A DNA stretch of 64,000 bases from Nelumbo lutea (taxonomy: Eukaryota; Streptophyta; Magnoliopsida; Proteales; Nelumbonaceae): assembly GCA_022828595.1 (NCBI GenBank), contig JAKGHH010000004.1, positions 82,798,270 through 82,862,269 of the forward strand. Reading direction: 5' to 3'. Positions 44,885-54,960 of this stretch are shown piece by piece; within the stretch, counting starts at the first letter, position 1, and each line of letters starts with the position of its first letter. The position numbers and the translations under genes are program-made. Below the pieces are notes generated by a model, which searched no databases, was not told where the DNA came from, and worked only from the letters and a program-made list of their open reading frames with translations.

Positions 44885-45982
44885 TAGACAGGTGGCAATG
44901 TTGGGTTTGTGGAACAATTTCATTATGATGAAAAAAGAAATTAAACTATCTAGGAAGAAACCTCTCTTTTTTTTTTGGGGTTTTTAAGAGGATGAAGACT
45001 GAAGAGAGGGGTTAATTACTGGTTCTGTGGTTCAAAGTTAGTTCACACCAAAGGGGGCTCTCATGGCATCATCAGCCTGGTGGAAGCGAGACTGCATAGT
45101 CTCTCCTGGTTATACAAATGTATGTATTACAAAATGTGTTTAATTATTAGTTCCTTTGGATCACCACTAACCCTAACTTCACCTCCCCCAGTAGTAATTT
45201 GTGATTTTACTAATTTTCTGACCCCCTACTACTGCGTACTCTTGTGAATTTAATCAATTCTGACTTCTGAGACTAACTTTATTGAAGAGTGAAGGCATCT
45301 GGCATTGGGCCACTTTGCATAAAAAAGCAATGGTTTTATGTGAATGATCGATCCAGAGACAGAGACAGATAAGAGGAAATCTGCTGTCTTTTCTTTTGTC
45401 TTCTTTGTGATAGAGGATAGAATTACAAAGGCTCTTCCCTCCAAACTTTGTGTGTGTGTGTTTGGTTGAGGAGATTTCCATATTTTGTGACTACAGTTCA
45501 AACCTGTCAACATTTCTCACCTTTTCCTCTTTTACTCAAGAATCATGCTAATGTGTCATGTGGACCGCATACTAGAATTAATAACTCTGCTCACGGGATT
45601 TTATTTTAACATCCTACCATCCTCAATTAACAAATAATTTAGACACATACAGATCCTTTACAAAATGTAAATCTAACATGAAACGTGCATTTCCCTGAAA
45701 TAATGAATCGACAACTGTCCACATTTTCTAAGCCACATTGCTAGCCACGCCCATCCAGCCATACATCAACCACATCGATTGTAATTTATATTGCTGATAT
45801 TCTTGATATATGGCTTCATCGATTGTATTTTATATCGCCGATATTCCTAGTATACGGTTTGATGCATGTTGCCAGCAATGTGTGTTGTGATAAATGGGAA
45901 GGATTAACTGAGAAGTAGGATGTTTAAATTAAGTTTTTCTTTTTTCTCTAACATCTTTTCAATGCTAATTAAGACTGAAAAT
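44885..45982. other. GATL1 3' flank; no other gene seen
   Basis: The 3' UTR presumably ends within the first few hundred bases. A 44-bp direct duplication, CATCGATTGTAATTTATATT (45773) and CATCGATTGTATTTTATATC (45817), lies further on. No second gene seen. Confidence 0.5.
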
Positions 45983-46460
45983 TAGGGGTGAGAAAAAAAA
46001 ATCAAAAAACCAAACCGACTGAAACCAAACTGAAAAATCAGTTAACTGAATCGGTCAGTTAAGGTTCGGTTCAGTATTTTTAAAAAACTGAAGGTATCGG
46101 TTTGATTTCAGTTAACCAATATAGAAAACTGACAGTTAATCGAACCGACTGGTATATATATATATATATATATTTTATATATATTTATGTATATTATATA
46201 TAGTTTATATATAAATTTTACATATTATAAATTAATAAATATGCATTATATATAAATATATATCTATAATATATGATATATCATTTATTATTTAAAATAC
46301 AATATTACATATATTAAATCGATGAACCGACGAACCAAACCGGTCAACCGGTTAACTGACTAGCTTCGGTAGATTCAGTTTTGGTTACTGGTTTTCTAAA
46401 AACCAGTAGTACCAGTTCAATTTCAAAAATAACCCCGCAGTTCGACTAACCGGACCCCTA
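45983..46460 (+). mobile_element. hAT-like element, AACCGAACCG family (478 bp)
   Basis: Starts TAGGGGTGAGAAAAAAAAAT and ends ACTAACCGGACCCCTA. Perfect 8-bp target duplication CTGAAAAT (45975-45982, 46461-46468). ACCGGTTCGGTT-type subterminal words flank an AT-repeat core. Non-coding. Confidence 0.9.
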
Positions 46461-47044
46461 CTGAAAATAACCCCACGGTTCAAAAATAACCCCTACTGAA
46501 AATGCCATTGGACCATAAAGCCAAGTCAGGGCTTGCAAAGTGACCTTCAAGGTTGGAAACGGGCATAATAAAAACACTGCAATTTTGCAATCTTTTGGAT
46601 AAATGGTATCCAATTTCCTATTTGAGATTCTACATGTTTGAATCAAATTTTCAAAAAGGGTAATCGGTTGAATTTAGATATGAAACTTATACCATTTAGT
46701 TTGGTTTATCTGATAAAATTCAACAAATTCAAATATGCATGGTTCCAAGTATTGCCATCCACAATATGCAACCATGGTTCAAAGCATCGATGTGCAGGAT
46801 TTGCAAACTTGTGCATCATGTTCAAAGGGTTGATGCTCTCTTTTTTTGTTTTTAATTTGTTCGTTATATTGTTTGGGTTGATTTTAAATTTGTATTTTAT
46901 TTTTATCGTCAATAAAAGTAATTGTTCTTTGTCATACTTTTTTTTTAATATGGTCAATTAATATAAGATTCAATGAAAGAATGAAAGTTAATACCTTACC
47001 TTAATGAAATGGAACTATACAAGGAGAAATGTAGTACTTTAAAT
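46461..47044. other. Spacer between two inverted hAT-like copies; no gene seen
   Basis: Short fortuitous frames only, on both strands; AT-rich. Confidence 0.5.
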
Positions 47045-47547
47045 TAAGGGTGCTCACGGTTCGGTTAATCGAACTGTGGACCTAATTTTGAAACCGAACC
47101 GGTATGACCGGTTTCTAGAAAACCAACAACCAAAACCAAACAGAAGCTGATTGGTTAACCGTCGGTTCGGTTCGTCAGTTATTCGATTTTTTTTAATTTA
47201 CAATATATTATAAAAAATATATAAATATATAATAAAAAACTAGAAATATGTATAATATTATATTTTAAATAATATACTATAAATATATATTTATATATAA
47301 TGCATATTTATTAATTTATAATATAGAAAATATAATATATATAAATATACATAAAATATATAAAAATATATGTATACCGTTTGATTCGGTTAACTATCGA
47401 TTTTCTATATTGGTTAATCGAAATCGAACCGATACCTTTGGTTTTTTAAAAATACTGAACCAATCAGTTCAATTAACTGGATTTTTAGTTCGGTTTTGGT
47501 TGATTTTTTGGTTCGGTTTGGTTTTTTGTTTTTCTTGCTCACCACTA
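47045..47547 (-). mobile_element. hAT-like element, AACCGAACCG family, opposite orientation
   Basis: The inverse begins TAGTGGTGAGCAAGAAAAAC and tracks the copy at 45983 through GTATCGGTT, AACCAATATAGAAAA and AATAAATATGCATTATATAT. The other end is TAAGGGTGCTCACGGTTCGG. No matching target duplication is found. Confidence 0.75.
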
Positions 47548-47878
47548 ACAATAGGATTCAATGAATTTAATGGGAGTTAATACCTTAAACATAAGACTTA
47601 ATGAGAGGGAATTAAATGGGTAGAAGAAATGCAATAGTTCAAATTATATTTTTATCCTTACAATTATAAAGATACCAAATTAAAAAATATGGTGTTCTAA
47701 TCAGGAATAGGATTTAATGAATTTAATGAGAATTGATACCTTAAATATAATACTTAATGAGTATACTAGTTATTCAAATTACACTTATGTCCTTATGATT
47801 AAAGAGGGACCAAATTTAAAAATTGGGGTATTCTAGTCAAAAAAAGTTTCACGCTCTCATTTACACTTTTAATATTAG
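47548..47878. other. Spacer, no gene seen
   Basis: AT-rich, with a loose internal repetition of AATGAATTTAATGRGARTTRATACC; nothing coding. Confidence 0.5.
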
Positions 47879-48964
47879 TAGAGGTGTAAACCGGGTCGTG
47901 CCGGACCGGCATGGCATGTTACGACAGAATGCGGGCCGTGCCAAGCTCGGTATGATGGTCCGGGCTGTGCTGGGCCTGGGGCTCCAAGTCCACGGGCCAG
48001 TAGTGGGCCGAGCTTTCGGGGGGTTTACAAAAATACCCCCAATAGCTATATGAGGGGATATTTATGTATTTTGGTTTTGGGGAGAGAAAGAATGACACAA
48101 ATGCCCCCAACAATTATATAATGACTAGTTGGGGGGCATTTTGGGTAAAGTGGTAAATAACTTTACAATGACCAAATTACCCCTCCAAATTCCTATAAAT
48201 AGTCGTATCCTCCACCATTCTCATCACACAAATTCAACAATTCCTATAAATAGCCATATCCTCCACCATTTTCAATTCCTACGATGATCAAAGTCAAGAA
48301 CAATAAGAGAAAATGATGAATTCGATGTTTTTTGTATACTCAATATTGTATTGCATTTTTTCAAATTATTGTAAATTTTGTTTTAATTTTATTCATTATT
48401 TCATATTTTTTAATAATGTAATTTTTTATTTTCGATTTGTAACTATATTGTATTTTTATATTTTATTAGTTTATTTCAATTTTCATATTTCATTCATCCA
48501 ACCATTATATGCTTTGTATCATTCAAATTTAAATGAAATAAAATGCCTATTTCTCTTTCAATTTGTTATTCAGTTTGAGTCTTTGTCTCTTTGATTTCTT
48601 ATTTGGTTAAGTATTTTTTTTCATTTCTTTGTTATATTTCTTATTTTTTTCAAATAGTTCCCAAAGGAAAGTTAAATATTTTAGTTTTACTTAGCGAAGG
48701 AATAAAAAAATCAAAAATATAAAAAACAAAAAAAAACAAAAAAACCAATCTAGCTTGGCTCTGCCCATGCCCAAGGCCCAGCCCGGTATGGCCTACAGCC
48801 CACCCGGCCCAGTAGCATGATACAGGGCTGCACGGGCTTGGGCCATGGGGGCCGACCCCCCAAATTATCCCTAGGGAGGGCAATACGACCTAAGACGACC
48901 TACGGGTCGGCATGCCATTGCCCGCACTTTGCGTTGTCCGCAAGCAGGCTGTTTTACACCTCTA
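47879..48964 (+). mobile_element. Deletion derivative of the 26326/15971 hAT (1086 bp)
   Basis: Starts TAGAGGTGTAAACCGGGTCG and ends GCTGTTTTACACCTCTA. Perfect 8-bp target duplication AATATTAG (47871-47878, 48965-48972). Its left part copies the promoter end of the hAT at 26326 (GGGGGCATTTTGGGTAAAGT, TCCTATAAATAG, CACCATTCTCATCACA). Its right part copies the 3' end at 15971-16365 (GGAAAGTTAAATATTTTAGT). The transposase gene is absent. Confidence 0.9.
48194..48250 (+). promoter_or_regulatory. Retained, duplicated hAT promoter TATA motif
   Basis: AATTCCTATAAATAG occurs twice, TATAAATA at 48194-48201 and again about 50 bp later, with the CTCCACCATT context repeated. The full-length copy has it once (26829). 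Confidence 0.6.
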
Positions 48965-49674
48965 AATATTAGTATAGAATATAGATATAGATTTTTACAA
49001 ATTAATACATGCACAAATCCATTATTTTGTTATTTCTATTTAAGTTTGAGGCACAAAACATATGCAACCATTATATTTTAATTATTATATCAAATTTATT
49101 TTACTATTTTTACTTTTTAGCATTAAAAAATCAACTAAATATTAAATTCTTAAATGTTTGGTAAACAATATTTTCATTTTTATAAATAATAAATATATTT
49201 TCAAATTTATTAAACTTTCTAAGATACATATCGTATTCAAATTCATAATTTTTAATTACTAAAATAATTAATCCAGTATATACTCGAATATTTTGAAAAA
49301 AATATTTTTATTTTTGAAAATAATAAATATGTTGTTATTTAATTTAAATTAAAATAATAATTTATAATTTATAAAAATATATAAAAATTTTAAGATACTT
49401 ATCATGTGAAAATTTATAAATTTTAAGTACTAAAAAGTTATTCTATTATTAATATTTTTGCATAACTTCTTGAGATTAAAAATCATATAAATGTGGATTT
49501 AATAGATTATTTATTATAATAGTTTATAAAATACCAAATTTGAATATTATTTTTTTTATTTTTAATTGGAATTGTTGATATAAACACATGTTATTTGTTT
49601 GGGTTACATGTACATACAAATTATAATAAAAGTTATTATATTTCATTTGTTATCATCCTTAGAAAGTAAAAAAA
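48965..49674. other. AT-rich intergenic sequence, nothing recognised
   Basis: Very A/T-rich, no bounded repeat or coding feature. Confidence 0.5.
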
Positions 49675-49970
49675 GGGTAAAATATAAAAACCTCCCTTAG
49701 GTCTTCTAACAATCATATTAACCTTCTCTTTGGTTTTAAAAATATATAATTTTTGTTATATTTCAAAATGAAAAAGGGCTAATGTAAATATATTTATTTT
49801 TCAAAATACCAGATTTACCCTTTGTGTTGCTCATTTTAAGACAACAAGCTATGGTTCTTTACGTGCACCAAGAGATGGGACTCCAACACAACACCACACC
49901 ACAAAATGGGGAAATGGGCAGATCAGATTCATTCTCCTTAACAAAACACCAACATCTAATCACTCATTGG

Positions 49971-50598
49971 TAAGGGTGTTAATGGACCAATTTTGGATTG
50001 GATCCAATCTGATCCAAATCTTATCAAGTCGAATTTGGACAGTCCATTAAAATTATTGGATTGGGCCAATCCAAAACAAATTGGTTCATATTCTTATTGG
50101 TCCAAATTCCCAATAATCTGATCATGAGGCCAAACCCTGTCCAATTTGAAATGATCAAAATTGAAGTTGACATAAAAACACTTTTATGAAAATACTTTTA
50201 TAAAAGTAATTTTATGAAAAGTATTTTTATAAAAGTAATTTTATGAAAATACTTTTTTAAAAGTACTTTTACACAAAAACACTTTTACAAAAATACTTTT
50301 ATCCATTTACTTTGGATTTGATTGGATTCAATCCAATCCATTTGCATTTTAATTGGACTAAATTGGTTTGCAGCAGGTGTTGTAATTTTTTTATATATTT
50401 TATGGATTTCTTATGTTATTTTGGTGTTTGATTCAATTTGGTATGAATTAGACCCAATCCGATCCATTTGCATTTTATTTAGACTGGATTGGATTTGATT
50501 TATATGGATTTGGACTGAATTTGGTCTAATCTATTTGTAAATGGACTAATATTGGATTGGACTGGACTCGATTAAATCCTTTCTAATTGACAACCCTA
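49971..50598 (+). mobile_element. hAT-like non-autonomous element, GGACC family (628 bp)
   Basis: Starts TAAGGGTGTTAATGGACC and ends CTAATTGACAACCCTA. Target duplications CTCATTGG (49963-49970) and ATCATTGG (50599-50606) agree at 7 of 8. An internal array of ACTTTTATAAAAGTA-like palindromes lies at 50178-50303. Confidence 0.85.
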
Positions 50599-50903
50599 AT
50601 CATTGGATGGGTTTCTCTGATGAATGGGTTTCTTTGATGAATTCACCATTTAATCTGCTCTAAATTGTCCAATGTGACTACAATCGAGGCCCAATACTCC
50701 TTCAATTACAATGTCTCCCCGACTTCATCCTAGTATCATCACCTTCCATTTAGAACCAGAAGTAAAGAAACCTCCCTTAATCTAATCAGATCTATGTTTC
50801 TGGTACAAAACGGTAATGGAATCAACTCACAAGGAATTCGAAAATACTGTTTCTGTGGTCATTTAGAAAAACTCAAAGGTTCTTAAAAATCTAATTGTAA
50901 AAA

Positions 50904-51207
50904 CATGATTTTTGAACCGCCGTTGACCCGGACGGTCGGACCGTTCAGCCCAGGAACCATCTAGGGAACCGGTTTTGTTTTACCCCAAACCTGGTTTCTG
51001 GCCAAAAACCGTTGAACCAATAAACAATCCGTTAAACCAGGCAATAGAGTCGTCGACCCATTCAATGGTTTTTGGCCATTTTATTTTTAATTATTTTTTT
51101 AATTTTTTGTCAGAACGGGCCATCCATTCGAACCAGACGGTTGAACCGTCAACCCAAAAACCAATGGCTAGAACGGTTCCGTTTCTAGGTTATTTTCTAA
51201 AAACATG
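50904..51207 (+). mobile_element. CAAGG-family hAT-like MITE (304 bp)
   Basis: Starts CATGATTTTTGAACCGCCG and ends TTTTCTAAAAACATG, with the family's GACCCGGACGGTCGGACCG and AACCGTTGAACC interior. No clear target duplication. Confidence 0.7.
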
Positions 51208-52339
51208 TGTGAGTGAAGTGGTTAGGCTACGTACAGGGATCTCCTTGAAAGACAAAAGAAAGCCGAGAGCAGGAAATAAGCTAAAGACTAGGGCGAATGG
51301 AGTGATAGGATGATTATCCCGTTATGAGTTGGACCCCTATTTATAAGGTGAGATCCCGAGGTCCCGAAAGGAATGAGCCAAAAGCGTTTGATTCCCATTA
51401 GGAAAGGCAATGTAGGATTCAATGTCAGTTATCAGGGAGCACTATTAGGGTTTCGCCACATGTCTTATGAGATATCTCAGGGACGAACTTTCCTTTCATC
51501 TAAGATTTTCATAATACATGTGTTATTTCCTTTTGTGACCCTCTTAAACCGACATAGCGTGGATGATGTCACTATTTAGCTTGTGTGTCCTCTTTAAGCC
51601 CATAGAGCATCCTGTCACGCGCATTATTAATGACATGTGCTTCTTTCATTTACTTTTGTCCCGCGATGAGCTTACACTCATCACGGTTGTGCGATGACTT
51701 TAAGCTCATCACAAGTTCGCATAGGTCTAAAGTTTATCGCAATATGTTTCAAGTCAAGAATTCACTGTAGGTGTACGATGAGTTATGGATTTATCAAGAC
51801 ATTCATATAATATTGATTTAATACCTTCTATGCTATGATGATACTTACACCATGTGTAAAAACGTGATCAGAATTTGATTAGTATTGAAGCTTTCTATCA
51901 GAACTAGGGAAGTTATTTTTCGTGAGTATATTGAAGAAAGCGATGGATTTGAAGGATAAAACGAATCGTCATTTATGCCTGTAAATTGTATCTTTCCATC
52001 TATTTCAAGTGCTTTTGTATTTTTTTTTTTTTTAATATCGGAGAATGGAGTTAGACCGGCCATTGTTTCTCTCCTGCTTATTGAAATGGCTTCAGTGAAT
52101 CCTTGAAGCTAAAAGGATCATTTTGTAATTTCAGTCCCTTTATTATCAGAATTCGGAAAGATGACTGATGGGAGACGATTATACACTTTTATATAGGCCA
52201 TGGGAGGTTTTTACTTTTTATTAGAGATTTATACAATTGTCAGAAATCTTAAGGGAGGATTTTATATTTTACCGAATAAAAAACTAAACAAAAATGAGAG
52301 TATCGATACACATTTATGGGCATCTTTGGTTATTTGGCA
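51208..52339. other. Intergenic, no gene seen
   Basis: Short frames without domain content; several TCATCAC/GATGAGCTTA words near 51665-51720 form a weak local repeat. Confidence 0.45.
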
Positions 52340-52495
52340 TATTAAACAGTTGAACTGTTAATCTGGACAATAGTTTTTGATTATTTTTTTCTTTTTTTTA
52401 ATTTTTCTGTCAAAATGGACCATCGGTTTTGACCACTCGACCTAAGAACTGACCCCAAAATGACTCCCTATCTGATTCAGTTTTAAAAACCTTAT
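52340..52495. mobile_element. Partial CAAGG-family MITE
   Basis: Right end CAGTTTTAAAAACCTTA and interior GACCATCGGTTTTGACC words match the family; the left end is missing. Confidence 0.5.
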
Positions 52496-52869
52496 TTTAA
52501 TCCTTGATTTTTTTTTTTTCTGAAACTTGCATGAAACTACTTCGTTATTCTTCTAGCACTCTTATCCTGTTTTATCAAATAAAGCCCCTTGTTTTGGCAC
52601 CACTAAATCATGGAGGCTAGCGGTGGCATTCAGAGAGAAATAAGTGAGGTGGTTGCTGCTGTTTTTGCCAAGGATCAGGATGAACGATCTGTACTAGCCT
52701 ATTAGGCCAATCTGGCTTTTTTCTTATTCCTCTTCTTCTTGGGTGTGATGCATACTCAAACATGCTCCTACAGGTTTATTCAACACAATTTCAGATCTTG
52801 TTCTCAATAGACTATTAGCATGTTCACAATTTGTGATGGGATAGATCATGGCCAAAGCAAAGTTAGTAC

Positions 52870-53110
52870 CTCGCGAGTTCTACTGGGGTAAACGGCCAGT
52901 TCTGATAAAAATTTAAAAAATAATTAAAATAAAAAATGATCAAAGTCGTTGAATGGGTCGATAATTCGATTCCGGTCAATAGATCATTGATTGATTTAAT
53001 AGTTTTTGGTCAGGGATCGAATGTGGAATAAAACAGAACCGATTGACTGGACGATTCTTGGGCCAAACAGTCTGACCATCTGGGTCAACGACAGTTTGAA
53101 AACCATGTGT
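52870..53110 (-). mobile_element. Partial CAAGG-family MITE
   Basis: Family words (GAATGGGTCGATAATTCG, CTGACCATCTGGGTCAACG) end at ACAGTTTGAAAACCATG; the other terminus is degraded. Confidence 0.55.
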
Positions 53111-53990
53111 CAAATAACCAGGATTCTTTTACTAGTACCCAGTTCAGTAATCTGGTCTGATCCATTGCTCATGTTGAGACAAATGACTTACTGAGTTCAC
53201 ATCTGGTTGCAACACTCCCTTGTGATTCCCAATGAATGATGAAAATGTTGGAGATAGAAATAGGGACAAATTCCTTAAATACCTTTGTGGTTTAGGAAAT
53301 TGATTAATTATACTTTTATTGTTTATATAATATCTTAAAGTACCGTTAGGTTTCTTAACAATTGACCAATTCTACCCTTATCGCTAGTGTCGTTAATGTT
53401 GCGTTACAATCCGTATACATGTGACATCATGTGGCGTATAATTTTCTTTCCTTATTCCGAGTAAAGAAAGGTCTGCGCGACATTAAGAAAAAATGGGAAA
53501 AATAAAAGAAAGGTTTGCATATTTTCTAAAATAAGGATAACAGAGAAACAAAGAGCGGGGACGGATAGGGTGAGGTTTCTGGGTGTTTTTGGTGTGAACG
53601 AAAGATGGGTTTTCTCTCTTCCCTTCTTGGTGTTCTCGCTTTCTTTGCATTCTCAGGCTTTATTAGACATGTTTCGAGCTCAGAGCACTCATGGAGATGA
53701 AAGCGGCTCTCAACCCAGAAAACAAGTTTCTTTCCTCTAGGACTAGCGAAGGCGAACCGTGCAATGGTTGTTTTGAAGGTGTTGCATGCAACTAACAAGG
53801 AAAAGTGGCCAAATTTTCGTTGGTCGACAGACCTTCCTGTTGATCAAATAGACACCTTCATCAACGACCCCAAATACAATTTCAGGTACAGAAAAGATGT
53901 ATGTACTAATCTTACCATATACCAACAATGTCTTCAAACTGTGGAAAGTAGGATTCGGAAAATGCAGCTAGGCGAGACGTTTGCCGCCGC
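53111..53990. other. Intergenic; unclassified open frame just before the DUF295 relic
   Basis: A plus frame at 53764-54012 encodes FRWSTDLPVDQIDTFINDPK and a composition that could be coding, but I recognise no family. Nothing else seen. Confidence 0.3.
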
Positions 53991-54269
53991 AGCTCCTCCT
54001 TTCCGGCCATGAAAATGGGGTAATCATCTGTATCATCTATGGCAAGCTCTGATGCACATGGGGTAAGTACCACACAGAATGGGGCACGTATTGGTGGCAG
54101 CAACATAGCTATAGCAATATGAATTGTCCAATGGCCGATCTGATATTCAGAGCAATCAATCCTGGTGACTATCTTCTCGCATTTGAATTCAATGGCGACC
54201 ATAGAAGTTTTCTTGATAGCCGACGACTAGAACGGGGCTGTTCTGGTGTCAAGTGTCCAGTTTAAGAAG

Positions 54270-54960
54270 AGTGTGCTCTCTGATACTATTACAATCATTG
54301 TGAATGCATGGTACTGACCGGTGGTTCTTATCCCAGTTTCATCTTTCATGTGCCAACAGGAGAGTCCATCTGAGATGAATGCAGACTAACAGAACCAAAT
54401 TTGTCCTCTGGATCACGTACCATACAATTCACAAACACTATTGGATTTCGAGATAAGTGTTACGCCTTAAGTTTGCAGGGAACCTAAACGGTTATGAGTT
54501 CAGCTCCAGGCCTAGAGTTACAGACATGGGTGCAAAAAGTGTCATTCCCTCCACATGGTCAATGGATTTTAAAGAGTATTTAATTGAATCTAAAGGGGAA
54601 ATCCTGCTTGGTTTCCTTTGTTTCTATGGAACTGATGGACGTGGTGGATGATGTGGAAGTTTTTAAGCTTGATTTTTCGGAGCTATCTTGGATAAGATGA
54701 AAAGCCTGGGTGACCACACATTGCTCTTGGGGTTCACTTATTGCTTGTCAGTCTCTACAGGTGCACTGGGTTGCAGGAAAGAAAACTGCACCTACTATAA
54801 CCAATGTGGCCACCCTAGTTGGTGGGTCTTTGATATGAAATTTTGTAGTCTCTCTCCTGATTGGAATTCTAATGCCGACTCCCTGGATTTTGAAATTGAT
54901 TATAAGAAGTTTGATACAAGGGGAGGACTTGGAAAGAGATGGTTCTAGTGTAATGGATTC
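54270..54960 (+). pseudogene. DUF295/F-box (KIB-type) gene relic
   Basis: Broken plus-strand frames line up with the C-terminal beta-propeller region of plant DUF295 F-box proteins: DKCYALSLQG near 54450 (family FYALSLQG), FKEYLIESKGEILLGFLCFY at 54570-54630, VFKLDFSELSWIR at 54657-54700, then after a frameshift KSLGDHTLLLGFTYCLSVS, GCRKENCTYYNQ and WWVFDMKFCSLSPDW up to about 54855. Intact members join SCF ubiquitin ligases or act in steroid signalling; the role of this copy is unknown. It has at least one frameshift (near 54698) and stops. The F-box domain is not identifiable upstream, so this is a 5'-degraded pseudogene. Family assignment is by motif memory. Confidence 0.65.

Larger units (their letters stand above)
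49675..52274. mobile_element. Possible 2.6-kb TIR element hosting two MITEs
   Basis: GGGTAAAATATAAAAACCTC at 49675 is mirrored at 52274 by the inverse CGGTAAAATATAAAATCCTC; similarity extends about 36 bp. Flanks are A-rich, so no duplication can be called. The layout resembles 22282-23284. It contains 49971-50598 and 50904-51207 and has no transposase. Confidence 0.5.

Noticed and set aside
46638..46961. 107-codon plus frame with hydrophobic Phe/Leu-rich end
   Set aside because: The hydrophobic composition comes from T-rich DNA; no conserved motif and an equally open antisense frame.
48313..48594. 93-codon Phe/Tyr-rich frame
   Set aside because: It lies in the AT-rich interior of the hAT deletion derivative; composition artefact.
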